A DNA stretch of 64,000 bases from Metarhizobium sp017305935. GTDB taxonomy: Bacteria; Pseudomonadota; Alphaproteobacteria; Rhizobiales; Rhizobiaceae. Positions 33,986 to 42,317 of this stretch are shown here, in pieces (the stretch's first letter is position 1; the number at the start of each line of letters is the position of its first letter). The notes below the pieces were generated by a model. It did not search any database and was not told where the DNA came from. It saw only the letters and a program-made list of their open reading frames with translations. The translations under genes and the position numbers were made by a program. The stretch lies in NCBI RefSeq assembly GCF_029601685.1, contig NZ_JARRIR010000002.1, forward strand, positions 496,001 through 560,000. The letters run 5' to 3'.

Positions 33986-34900
33986 GTGAGCGGGCATCTT
34001 CTGTCGATCGGCGAATGCATGGTGGAACTGTCGCAGGCGGGAGACGGGCTGCTGCGCAAGGGTTTTGCCGGCGATACCTTCAACACTGCCTGGTATGCGC
34101 GCCTCTGCGCAGCCCCCGGCTGGCAGGTGGATTACCTGACCGCGCTCGGCGACGACCAGACGTCGCAGGACATGCTGGGTTTCATGGCGCATGCCGGCAT
34201 CGGCACGGATGCGATCCGCCGCCTGCCCGGCCGCATGCCCGGCCTCTACATGATTCACCTGAAGGACGGCGAACGCTCCTTCAGCTACTGGCGCGAGACC
34301 GCCGCCGCCCGCCAGCTCGCTGCCAATGGCGATCATCTGCGCCGGGCGCTGGAAAGCGCCGACCTGCTGTATTTCTCCGGCATCACGCTGGCGATCCTGC
34401 CGGACGCCGATGCCGAGACCCTGCTTTCCGAATTGCGTCGCGCCAAGGCAGCCGGCAAGCGCGTCGCCTTCGACCCCAACATCCGCCCGCGCCTGTGGAA
34501 GGATCGCGCGCGCATGCTTTCGGTCATCAGCGAAGGCGCGCGTGCCTCCACCCTCGTCCTGCCGAGCTTCGATGACGAAGCCCAGCATTTCGGCGATGCC
34601 TCGGTCGCCGCCACGCTCGACCGCTACACCGGCCTCGGCGTTGCCGATATCGTCGTCAAGGACGGGCCGAACGGCGCGACGCTGCGCTTTGCCGGCCGCG
34701 AGGACATGCATGTTCCGGCAACCATGGTCGAGCGCATCGTCGATACCACCAGCGCCGGCGACAGCTTTAACGGCGCCTTCCTCGCCCATTATCTGGAGCA
34801 TGGCGATCCCGCTGCCGCCGCCGCCTTCGCCGCCGGCATCGCCGCCCGTGTCATCGGCGAGCATGGAGCGCTGATCCCGCGCGAAAAGCTGTTCGCATAG
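33986..34900 (+). CDS. kdgK: PfkB-family sugar kinase, probably 2-keto-3-deoxygluconate kinase
   Basis: A 304-residue ribokinase-type enzyme. The N-terminal motif LLSIGECMVELS and the catalytic signature DTTSAGDSFNGAFLAHYL, with the base Asp, are clear; VAFDPNIRPRLW is typical of KDG kinases. It would phosphorylate 2-keto-3-deoxygluconate for cleavage by KDPG aldolase. The start is a GTG at 33986 with GGGGAGAA upstream, preferred because the mature motif begins two codons later. It is divergent from the alpha-glucosidase. A palindromic repeat directly follows its stop. Confidence 0.87.
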   Translation: MSGHLLSIGECMVELSQAGDGLLRKGFAGDTFNTAWYARLCAAPGWQVDYLTALGDDQTSQDMLGFMAHAGIGTDAIRRLPGRMPGLYMIHLKDGERSFSYWRETAAARQLAANGDHLRRALESADLLYFSGITLAILPDADAETLLSELRRAKAAGKRVAFDPNIRPRLWKDRARMLSVISEGARASTLVLPSFDDEAQHFGDASVAATLDRYTGLGVADIVVKDGPNGATLRFAGREDMHVPATMVERIVDTTSAGDSFNGAFLAHYLEHGDPAAAAAFAAGIAARVIGEHGALIPREKLFA

Positions 34901-34966
34901 AGCATGTCCCGGAAAAGCCGATACCGGTTTTCCCTCCTGAAATGCGACAAAACAGGCTGCGAAAGC
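34900..34966 (+). repeat. 67-bp palindromic intergenic repeat, copy B
   Basis: Starts GAGCATGTCCCGGAAAAGCC and ends CTGCGAAAGCG. It is the same length and orientation as copy A (26684-26750), with matching hairpin arms (GCAT..CC and GAAATGC) and a GACAAAAC tail. Its first base is the last base of the kdgK stop codon. Confidence 0.75.
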
Positions 34967-35056
34967 GGCTGACATGCTGCTGTAACAAAGCTTGGCGATA
35001 GGAATCCCGAACGCCGTCGCGGAATGAGTCCGCGTCCGCGACCGGGGGCCGTCGCC

Positions 35057-36133
35057 ATGACCGCAATCACCATCGTTACCGATGCCTGGCATCCACAGGT
35101 CAACGGCGTCGTGCGTTCCATCGAAAACACGGTCGGCGAACTGACCCGCCTCGGCCATCGGCTGTCACTGCTGACCCCGGAGCGGTTTCGCAGCATCCCC
35201 TGTCCCACCTATCCCGAGATACGCCTGTCTCTGGCAAGCTATTCGCGCGTCTCGGCCGAGTTGGAGCGGCAGCAGCCGGCCTTCGTGCATATCGCCACCG
35301 AGGGGCCGCTGGGCCTGAAGGCGCGGCGCTGGTGCATTCGCCACAGCATGCCCTTCACCACCTGCTACCACACCCGCTTTCCCGAATATGTCGCCGCCCG
35401 CCTGCCGGTGCCGCTGGCGCTCACCTATGCCTTTGCCCGCTGGTTCCATAATGCGGGCGCCGCCTGCATGGTGGCGACGGAAAGCCTGGAGAGCGAACTC
35501 GCCGGCCGCGGCCTGAAAAATCTCGTGCGCTGGAGCCGCGGCGTCGACACCGAACTGTTCCACCCGGCAAGGCGTGAAGAATGCCCCTTCGGCCTGCCGC
35601 GCCCGATCTTCATGACCGTCGGCCGCATCGCCCCGGAAAAGAACCTGTCGGCCTTTCTCGATCTCGACCTACCCGGCTCGAAAGTCGTGGTCGGCGACGG
35701 CCCGGCCCGCCGCGGCCTCGAAGAGCGCCACCCGGAGGCGCATTTCACCGGCGTCAAATTCGGTGCGGAGCTCGCCGCCGCCTATGCCCAGGCCGACGTC
35801 TTCGTCTTCCCCTCGAAGACCGACACCTTCGGCAACACCATCCTGGAAGCATTGGCCAGCGGCGTCCCCGTCGCCGCCTATCCGGTCACCGGCCCGATCG
35901 ACATCCTCGGCTCGGAGCCGCAGGCCGGCGCGCTCAGCGAAGACCTGCGCGAAGCATGCCTGCGCGCCCTCGACCTCTCAGGGAACGCCGCGCGCGACCT
36001 GGCCGAACGCTATTCCTGGACCGCGGCGGCCCAACAATTCCTCGACAACGTCACCCGCGCCAACGCGACCAACCCGGCCTGCGCCAGGGCGGACATGTCG
36101 CCGCTGCCGCTGTCGCGGCATATCTGCAAGTGA
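35057..36133 (+). CDS. GT4-type glycosyltransferase
   Basis: A 358-residue glycosyltransferase of the GT4/GT-B fold. The N-terminal half begins TDAWHPQVNGVVRSIENT, typical of alpha-mannosyl- or glucosyl-diacylglycerol transferases of alphaproteobacteria. The C-terminal donor-binding domain has VGRIAPEKNLSAFLDLD, VVGDGPARRGLE, VFVFPSKTDTFGNTILEALA with the E-x7-E-type motif, and GVPVAAYPVTGP. It probably adds sugar to a lipid at the inner leaflet; the acceptor cannot be read. The start at 35057 is chosen from domain alignment; the ribosome site is weak. It is a single gene, convergent with der. Confidence 0.85.
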   Translation: MTAITIVTDAWHPQVNGVVRSIENTVGELTRLGHRLSLLTPERFRSIPCPTYPEIRLSLASYSRVSAELERQQPAFVHIATEGPLGLKARRWCIRHSMPFTTCYHTRFPEYVAARLPVPLALTYAFARWFHNAGAACMVATESLESELAGRGLKNLVRWSRGVDTELFHPARREECPFGLPRPIFMTVGRIAPEKNLSAFLDLDLPGSKVVVGDGPARRGLEERHPEAHFTGVKFGAELAAAYAQADVFVFPSKTDTFGNTILEALASGVPVAAYPVTGPIDILGSEPQAGALSEDLREACLRALDLSGNAARDLAERYSWTAAAQQFLDNVTRANATNPACARADMSPLPLSRHICK

Positions 36134-36179
36134 TGTGAAAAAGCCAATCGGTTGACGGACCTCACGGTCCGCCAAATTC

Positions 36180-37604
36180 TCAGCGCCGCTTCTTTTTCGA
36201 CTCGAACGGATTTTCCGGCGCGCGGAAATGGATTCGCACCGGCACGCCCGGCAGCTCGAAATCGTTGCGCAACCCGTTGATCAGATAGCGCACATAGGAC
36301 TCCGGCAGAGCGTCCGGCCGGGTGCAGGAGATCATGAAGGCCGGCGGGCGGGCCTTGACCTGCGTCATGTATTTCAGCTTCAGGCGGCGTCCGGAGACGG
36401 CCGGCGGCGGATGCTGGATCTGCGTGCCCTCCAGCCAGCGGTTCAGGCGGGCGGTGGAAATGCGCCGGTTCCAGACCTTGTCGGTATCGATCACCGATTG
36501 CATCAGCTTGTCGAGCCCGTAGCCCGTCTGGCCGGAAATCGGCACGGCGCGGATACCGCGCGCCTGCGGCAGCAGCCGCTCGGTCTTTTCGCGCAGGTCG
36601 GCCAGAACCGCCTGCGGATCCTCGATCATATCCCACTTGTTGAAGGCGAGCACGGCGGCCCGGCCTTCGCGCAGCACGAGGTCGACGATCTGCAGGTCCT
36701 GCTTCTCGAATGGGATGGTGGCGTCGAAGACGATGATCACCGTTTCGGCAAAGCGGATCGAGCGCAGCGCATCGGCGACGGACAGCTTTTCCAGCTTCTC
36801 CTGCACCTTGGCCTTGCGGCGCATACCGGCCGTGTCGAACATCTTGATCATCCGGCCGCGCCATTCCCACTCCACCGAGATGGAATCGCGGGTGATCCCG
36901 GCCTCCGGGCCGGTCAGCAGCCGGTCCTCGCCGAGAAAACGGTTGATCAGGGTCGACTTGCCGGCATTGGGGCGGCCGACGATGGCGACGCGCAGCGGCT
37001 TGGTTTCGTCATAAGCGGCTTCTTCCTCGCCCTCGCCGAAATCACCGTCATCGGCGGACAGGGAGACATTGGTCTCCGGCTCGTCGATTTCGGGCGGAAA
37101 GGCCACGTCCTCGCCGATGGCCGCGACGATGGCGTCGCGCAGGTCGATCATGCCCTGGCCGTGTTCGGCCGAGATCGGGCAAGGCTCGCCGAGCCCGAGG
37201 GTGAAGGCATCGTAGAAACCGCCGTCAGAGCCGCGGGCTTCCGACTTGTTGGCGACCAGCACGACGGGCTTGCCGCGCTTGCGCAGCATTTCGCCGAGCA
37301 CCTTGTCGACCGGCGTCAGGCCCGCCTTGGCGTCGATGAGGAACAGCGACAGGTCGGCCTCGTCGATGGCGGCTTCCGTCTGGGCGCGCATGCGCCCTTC
37401 CAGCGTATCGGCGCCCGCCTCTTCGAGGCCGGCGGTATCGATGATGGTGAAGCGCAGGTCAACCAGCTTGGCCTCGCCCGGCCGGCGATCGCGAGTAACG
37501 CCCGGCGTGTCGTCGACAAGCGCCAGCTTCTTTCCGACCAGACGGTTGAAAAGCGTGGATTTGCCGACATTCGGGCGGCCGACGATGGCGACGGTGAAGC
37601 TCAT
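36180..37604 (-). CDS. der: Ribosome-assembly GTPase Der (EngA)
   Basis: A 474-residue protein with two tandem GTPase domains, a feature unique to Der. P-loops are GRPNVGKST (residues 8-16) and GRPNAGKST (about 211-219). The switch DTPG/DTAG motifs and NKSE/NKWD base-recognition motifs are present in both domains, followed by a KH-like domain and a basic tail (FESKKKRR). An acidic linker (EEEAAYDETK) separates the domains. It acts in 50S subunit assembly and is normally essential. It lies 18 bp after the TPR-protein gene on the same strand, so the two are co-transcribed, the order usual in rhizobia. Confidence 0.96.
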   Translation of the reverse strand: MSFTVAIVGRPNVGKSTLFNRLVGKKLALVDDTPGVTRDRRPGEAKLVDLRFTIIDTAGLEEAGADTLEGRMRAQTEAAIDEADLSLFLIDAKAGLTPVDKVLGEMLRKRGKPVVLVANKSEARGSDGGFYDAFTLGLGEPCPISAEHGQGMIDLRDAIVAAIGEDVAFPPEIDEPETNVSLSADDGDFGEGEEEAAYDETKPLRVAIVGRPNAGKSTLINRFLGEDRLLTGPEAGITRDSISVEWEWRGRMIKMFDTAGMRRKAKVQEKLEKLSVADALRSIRFAETVIIVFDATIPFEKQDLQIVDLVLREGRAAVLAFNKWDMIEDPQAVLADLREKTERLLPQARGIRAVPISGQTGYGLDKLMQSVIDTDKVWNRRISTARLNRWLEGTQIQHPPPAVSGRRLKLKYMTQVKARPPAFMISCTRPDALPESYVRYLINGLRNDFELPGVPVRIHFRAPENPFESKKKRR

Positions 37605-37622
37605 GGGTTTTCCCGGTTTCGG

Positions 37623-38294
37623 TTAGGCCGCTTTGCCGGAAGCGGCGATCAGGTCGAGCATGATCTGCGCCCGGTTGGCGACCGTGCGCGGCGCATTGGC
37701 GTCGTCGGCGATCTGCTGGAACCAGTCGCGGGCCTTCTTGAAGTCGCCTGCCTTGTAGGCGGAGAGGCCGAGCGCCTCGCGCGCGGAATTGCGCAACGCG
37801 TTCTGCGGCGTCGCCATCGCTTCGATTTCGGCCGAGACCTGGTCGTAGGGCGCGCTGTCGATCAGCAGCCAGCCGGCCCGCACCTTCGCCGCATCGCGCA
37901 GCGCCGGCGGAACCGCGCTGTCCTTGCCGATTTCCGAGAATGTTTTTGCCGCGCCCGCCGCATCGCCCTTTTCGGCCTGCAGCGTGGCGGCGCGCATCCG
38001 CGCCAGCACCGGATAGGAGCCGTGTCCCTCGGCCGCCAACTTCTCCAGCGCCTTCAACGCCTCGTCGGGCTTGTTCTCGTCGACCAGCTTCAGCGCCGAG
38101 AGGAATTCGTCGCCGGAGCCGGAGGCACGCTGCGTCTGCCAGTAATCATAGGCGCGATGGGCGGCGGTGCCGACGACGATCAGCACGGCGAGGCCAATGA
38201 TGATGCGGCCGAAGCGGCGCCAGACGGACCTGAACTGGTCCGAGCGCAGTTCCTCGTTTACTTCGCGGATGAAGCTGTCGTCGTTGAATGCCAT
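37623..38294 (-). CDS. YfgM-like membrane-anchored TPR protein
   Basis: A 223-residue protein with a short cytoplasmic N-terminus (FIREVNEELRSDQFRSVWRR), one membrane span (about 28-46) and a periplasmic TPR_21-type helical repeat domain. This is the layout of YfgM, which works with PpiD at the Sec translocon, and of similar alphaproteobacterial proteins encoded next to der. The repeats (DENKPDEALKALEKLAAEGH, EKGDAAGAAKTFSEIG, KAGDFKKARDWFQQIA) suggest a protein-interaction surface. It is co-transcribed with der. Confidence 0.85.
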   Translation of the reverse strand: MAFNDDSFIREVNEELRSDQFRSVWRRFGRIIIGLAVLIVVGTAAHRAYDYWQTQRASGSGDEFLSALKLVDENKPDEALKALEKLAAEGHGSYPVLARMRAATLQAEKGDAAGAAKTFSEIGKDSAVPPALRDAAKVRAGWLLIDSAPYDQVSAEIEAMATPQNALRNSAREALGLSAYKAGDFKKARDWFQQIADDANAPRTVANRAQIMLDLIAASGKAA

Positions 38295-38388
38295 TCCTGT
38301 CTCCGGCCGTTCGCCTTCTGGCGCATCAGGCTGCCTTCTAACCGATTTTACGCATATTGTAAGGGGGAATCGGGCAAATCGGCCCTGT

Positions 38389-38976
38389 TCACCCCATGGA
38401 GATCGGCTGGACGCCGATCAGCCACTCATGCAGCTTCCAGATGATCAGGAACCAGAGGGCCGCCCCGAGAATGACGGCCGCGATGTCGTAACCCACGGAA
38501 ACGAAGGGACGCGGCGCAATTTCTCCGGCCCGTTCACGACGCTTCAGCGAAATGCGCAACAGCACGCCATAGGCGAGGAACGAGCCGAACAGCAGCACGG
38601 AGGCCGTATCGCCCCGCGCCAGCAGATGCGCGAACGCCCAGATCTTGATCGACAGCACGATCGGATACCGGGTTTTCGTCGCGATATGCCCGGCCGGCAG
38701 GAAACCCGCCACCAGACAGATCATCGCGATCAGCATCAACGTCACGGTGATATGCTTCATGAACAGCGGCGGATACCACAGCATGTCGGTGACGTCGCGC
38801 GCCTGCGCGAAACCATAGATCACCAGCACGAGCGTGACGATGCTGGCCAGCGAATGGAACACGACCCAGGCCGGCTTGCCGAAGCGCGCGATCACCCCGG
38901 TGCGGAATCCGGGGGCGAAGACCCGCAGCAGGTGCACGGCGAAAAACAGGATGAGGCCGACGACCAGCAATGTCAT
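38389..38976 (-). CDS. nnrU: NnrU-family membrane protein
   Basis: A 195-residue integral membrane protein with about five to six spans (for example MTLLVVGLILFFAVHLLRVF at the start). Conserved polar pieces are HSLASIVTLVLVIYGF, MKHITVTLMLIAMI, GHIATKTRYPIVLSIKIWAFAHLLA. NnrU is named from nitric-oxide-regulated denitrification loci in Rhodobacter, but homologues are widespread and its function is unresolved. No denitrification genes are nearby. It is a single gene, separated from the TPR gene by 94 bp. Confidence 0.87.
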   Translation of the reverse strand: MTLLVVGLILFFAVHLLRVFAPGFRTGVIARFGKPAWVVFHSLASIVTLVLVIYGFAQARDVTDMLWYPPLFMKHITVTLMLIAMICLVAGFLPAGHIATKTRYPIVLSIKIWAFAHLLARGDTASVLLFGSFLAYGVLLRISLKRRERAGEIAPRPFVSVGYDIAAVILGAALWFLIIWKLHEWLIGVQPISMG

Positions 38977-39150
38977 GGTGCAAATTCCCTGAACGACAAA
39001 CGATGCGACTGGATTACCGGCAAGCCCGTTGAAATGAAAGCCTTATCAAAGCTTCGCCGCATTCACGAGGCAGAAAGCCGCATCAAGGCGTTTCCGGCAC
39101 GTGTTTGAAATGCTCGGAAATGCGCCGGATTTTGCCTGAGTCGAGTTGGA

Positions 39151-40140
39151 ATGCTTCGTTTTCTGTATCTTTTGCCCGCCCTGTCCGTCCTTGCCCCCTC
39201 CTTGGCCGCCGCTGCCGAACGGCCGCAGATGGTCATCGTCTCCTTCGACGGCGCCCATGACAATGCGCTCTGGGACAGAAGCCGGGCACTCGCCGGACGC
39301 ACTGGCGCGCATTTCACCTATTTTCTCTCCTGTACCTTCCTGATGAATGCGGATGCGAAGAAGGCCTATCAGGCGCCGGGACAGAAGAAGGGGCGCTCCA
39401 ATGTCGGCTTCGCCCGAAGCGAGGGTGAAATCCGCACCCGCCTGAACCATCTCTGGGCTGCCCATCTGGAGGGACATGAGATCGGCAGCCATGGCTGCGG
39501 CCATTTCGACGGCAAGGACTGGACGAAAGCTGACTGGGCGCAGGAATTCCGCACCTTTCGCACCACGCTTGCGAATGCCTGGAAGGGCGCCGGCGCTGCC
39601 GACAGGGAACCTGCGCAATGGCAGGATTTCGCCCGAAACGGCATCCACGGTTTTCGCGCCCCTTACCTCGCCGCCGGCAAGCCGCTGGTCGATGCCGAGC
39701 GCGAGGACGGCCTGACCTACGACGCCAGCCTGGTGACCAGGGGACCGATGCTGCCGCGCGAGCAGGATGGCATCATCCACTTCGGTCTGCCGCTGATACC
39801 CGAAGGCCCGGCCGCCAAGCCCGTCGTCGCCATGGACTACAATCTTTTCGTGCGCCATTCCGTCGGCATCGAGAACAAGGCGCGTTCGGCCGAATTCGAG
39901 GAACGGGCGCTCGCCGCCTACCGCGCCGCCTTCGAGGCGCAATATGCCGGCCAGCGCATTCCGCTGCAGCTCGGCTTCCATTTCGTCGAGATGAATGGCG
40001 GCGCCTACTGGCGGGCGCTCGACCGTTTCGTCACCGAAGTCTGCGGCAAACCGGATGTCGCCTGCGTCACCTATTCGCAGGCGATCGAGAAGTTGCACCC
40101 CGCCAAGGGCGAAAGCGCCGCCGGGACCTCGGCCTTCTGA
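39151..40140 (+). CDS. Exported polysaccharide deacetylase
   Basis: A 329-residue secreted protein of the CE4/NodB-type fold. A signal peptide (about 1-22, ending LAAAA) is followed by the catalytic/metal motif SFDGAHDN, the His pair in HEIGSHGCGHF, and the GFRAPYLAAG motif 3. The DGAHDN replaces the usual DDG/TFDD order, so the metal site is atypical. Expected substrates are N-acetylated or O-acylated polysaccharides in the periplasm or wall. It is monocistronic. Confidence 0.82.
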   Translation: MLRFLYLLPALSVLAPSLAAAAERPQMVIVSFDGAHDNALWDRSRALAGRTGAHFTYFLSCTFLMNADAKKAYQAPGQKKGRSNVGFARSEGEIRTRLNHLWAAHLEGHEIGSHGCGHFDGKDWTKADWAQEFRTFRTTLANAWKGAGAADREPAQWQDFARNGIHGFRAPYLAAGKPLVDAEREDGLTYDASLVTRGPMLPREQDGIIHFGLPLIPEGPAAKPVVAMDYNLFVRHSVGIENKARSAEFEERALAAYRAAFEAQYAGQRIPLQLGFHFVEMNGGAYWRALDRFVTEVCGKPDVACVTYSQAIEKLHPAKGESAAGTSAF

Positions 40141-40202
40141 CGCGGAACCGTTTCCCCGCGCTCGCGTTCCCCTAGCAAGGAAACCGAGATTGGAGAGAAT
40201 AT

Positions 40203-40283
40203 ATGCTTCGCGGCCTTGTCCTGTGGCTGATGGGCGTCCCGCTCATCCTGGTCATCCTTATCTGGATGTTCTTCCTGTATTGA
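40203..40283 (+). CDS. 26-residue single-span membrane peptide
   Basis: A short gene encoding MLRGLVLWLMGVPLILVI followed by LIWMFFLY, a single hydrophobic helix with one Arg near the N-terminus, so the C-terminus would face the periplasm. GGAGAG lies 7-8 bases before the ATG, and a strong terminator begins one base after the stop, which marks it as a real transcription unit. Small one-span proteins of this form are common in Rhizobiaceae but I do not recognise a named family. The role is unknown. Confidence 0.65.
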   Translation: MLRGLVLWLMGVPLILVILIWMFFLY

Positions 40284-40284
40284 A

Positions 40285-40316
40285 AACAGGCCCGGCAAAT
40301 GCCGGGCCTGTTCCGT
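40285..40316. terminator. Strong terminator after the small membrane peptide gene
   Basis: A perfect 12-bp stem (40285-40296 with 40301-40312) and a 4-base loop, between the small gene and the convergent VOC gene. It can serve both. Confidence 0.85.
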
Positions 40317-40694
40317 TCAGATCGGCTGGCCGACGTCGATGCGGTTGCCGTCCGGGTCGGCGAAGACGAAGGCGCGCAGGCCGTAATCCTTGTCCTGCAG
40401 GCTCTTGATGATCCTCAAGCCGTAACGCTGGCAGGCGTCATGGACGGCATCGACATCGTTGACCATGATATGGGCGATGTTGAAATCCGCCGCCTCGTGG
40501 CGCGGCTGCAAGGTCAGGTGCAGTTCGCCCCCGTCGCGCTTGAGGATCATGAAGCCGACCGGGTTTCCATTCTCGAAAGTCTTCCGGAACCCGAGCGCCC
40601 CGATATAGAAGTCGCAGGCTTTGGCCATGTCCTTGACCGGCAGCATGGCGGCAATGCGTCCGAAGCGGACGCCGGGATCGGCGATGTCGTTCAT
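40317..40694 (-). CDS. VOC-family (glyoxalase/bleomycin-resistance fold) protein
   Basis: A 125-residue protein with the two beta-alpha-beta-beta-beta modules of the vicinal oxygen chelate fold (RIAAMLPVKDMAKACDFYIG; PVGFMILKRDGGELHLTLQ; AHIMVNDVDAVHDACQRYG; FVFADPDGNRIDVGQP). It has the form of bleomycin-binding or glyoxalase-like proteins; metal ligands are not certain (His in ELHLT, Asp in DVGQP). The substrate cannot be read. It is a single gene. Confidence 0.85.
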   Translation of the reverse strand: MNDIADPGVRFGRIAAMLPVKDMAKACDFYIGALGFRKTFENGNPVGFMILKRDGGELHLTLQPRHEAADFNIAHIMVNDVDAVHDACQRYGLRIIKSLQDKDYGLRAFVFADPDGNRIDVGQPI

Positions 40695-40841
40695 CGCGGA
40701 ACCTCCGTCTTGGGAAAGCGCGAAGACCGCGCCGGGCGGTGCCGGCGGCAGTGACGCGTTCCGATGTGGGAAACGGCAGGACGGTGCCCGCGAAACCGAC
40801 CATAGCCGCGAATGTCGTCGGGGAAAAGCGTTTGTCCGATA

Positions 40842-40870
40842 CGAAAAGGCCCGGCGCGATGGCCGGGCCT
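40842..40870 (-). terminator. Terminator after bacA
   Basis: 9-bp stem (40847-40855 with 40862-40870) followed on the minus strand by TTTTCGT, 11 bases after the bacA stop codon. Confidence 0.8.
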
Positions 40871-40880
40871 GGAAAGCGTT

Positions 40881-42155
40881 TCAGTCTTCCTCGACGGGGA
40901 CGCGCATCCCCTCCTGCGTCGCGAGATAACGCTGGTCCGCCGAGGGCAGGTCGAGCCCTTCGATTGCCGCCTCGAAGGCCTTGAGGCGCTTGTGGATCGA
41001 CAGGAGCTCGATGATCGTCGTCCAGCTATTGACCAGATACTGGAAGGAATTGCTGACCTGGCCGAATGCGGTGAGGATCTGCTGGTAGATACCATAGGTG
41101 ATCTTCCCGGCGACGATGGTCGGCACCAGCATGAAGGTCACGAACAATCCGTCGGCCTGGATGTAGAAATAGCGCGCGACGTTGAAATACAGATAGTGGA
41201 AATACATGCGGAAATAGTTGCGCCGCACATTGGCGAACAATTCCTTGACCGTCACCGGATCGGCGCGCTCGGCATGATCCTCGCCATAGACCAGTTCCTT
41301 GCGATAGGCGGCCTCGACGCGCTGGTTGCGGAATTGCAGGCCCGGTAGCTTGATGCCGACGATAGCCAGCAGCGCGGTACCGAACATCGACCAGAGCAGC
41401 GCCAGCCAGAACAGCGAATGCGGAATGGCGCCGATGATCGGCAATGTCGTGATGTAGGTCGAAAGCTGGAACAGGATCGGCAGGAAGGCGATTAGCGTCA
41501 TCACCGAATTGATCAGGCTGATGCCGAGACCTTCGAGGATGTTGGCGAAACGCATCGTGTCTTCCTGCACACGCTGCGAGGCCCCTTCGATGTGGCGCAC
41601 CCGCTCCCATTTCGACATGTAGAAATCGTTCATCGCCGTGCGCCAGCGGAAGACATAGTGGCTGACGAAGAAATCCGTGAGGATCGAGACGAACATGCTC
41701 AGGAAGGCGATCTGGCAGAAGATCAGCATCATGGAGTAGAAATTCTCGTCCGTGATGCCGGGCTTGCCCGTCAACGCATTCTGCAACAGGTCGCCGAAGG
41801 GGCGGCGCCAGTTGTTGATGGCGACGTAGACCTGAACGCCGAAATAGGTCGAGAAGATGATCAGCGCCGATCCCCAGATCGACCAGTTCTTCCACGGATG
41901 GTCCTTCGCCTTGATGTGCCAGAACCCGCAGAAGAGCACCGTGCAGGTGACGAAATAGATATAGAACCAGAGATTGTCCGGCGTCAGGAAGAAACGCAGG
42001 TCGATCGGCGGCTCCTGCCCTTCCGGCAGCGGCGCGAAACCGAGCGCCGTCCCGAAATCGGCGCCGACCGTGTACCACACGGCGATGCAGATCAGCGTCC
42101 AGACGACGAGGGAGGAGAAGAACAGCCGGGGCTGGGGAAAGAATGAATGGAACAC
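40881..42155 (-). CDS. bacA: BacA/SbmA-type peptide transporter
   Basis: A 424-residue inner-membrane protein of the SbmA/BacA family, proton-driven importers of antimicrobial peptides, bleomycin and microcins. BacA is needed for bacteroid differentiation in legume symbiosis. Typical sequence includes FFPQPRLFFSSLVVW, a run of seven to eight spans, GRVQEDT-like ASQRVQEDTMRFANILEGLG, and FNVARYFYIQADGLFVTFML. The start is uncertain: GTG at 42155 gives VFHSFFPQP, close to the known N-terminus, while the frame is open to 42245. A bacA identity rather than a BacA-like paralogue is inferred. Confidence 0.88.
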   Translation of the reverse strand: MFHSFFPQPRLFFSSLVVWTLICIAVWYTVGADFGTALGFAPLPEGQEPPIDLRFFLTPDNLWFYIYFVTCTVLFCGFWHIKAKDHPWKNWSIWGSALIIFSTYFGVQVYVAINNWRRPFGDLLQNALTGKPGITDENFYSMMLIFCQIAFLSMFVSILTDFFVSHYVFRWRTAMNDFYMSKWERVRHIEGASQRVQEDTMRFANILEGLGISLINSVMTLIAFLPILFQLSTYITTLPIIGAIPHSLFWLALLWSMFGTALLAIVGIKLPGLQFRNQRVEAAYRKELVYGEDHAERADPVTVKELFANVRRNYFRMYFHYLYFNVARYFYIQADGLFVTFMLVPTIVAGKITYGIYQQILTAFGQVSNSFQYLVNSWTTIIELLSIHKRLKAFEAAIEGLDLPSADQRYLATQEGMRVPVEED

Positions 42156-42317
42156 GGGGAACGTGGCTTTCCTGGCTTTGACAGAACGTGGCGTTGCAAG
42201 ACCACGGATTCGCCGGAAACTAAGGCAGTTCTGAGAAAGCGGCAATGGCCCGAACCGATTGTTACCCAGTTGTAATCAATCGGCAACGGGCCATGACAGA
42301 TTGGAAAGGTGGCCGCT

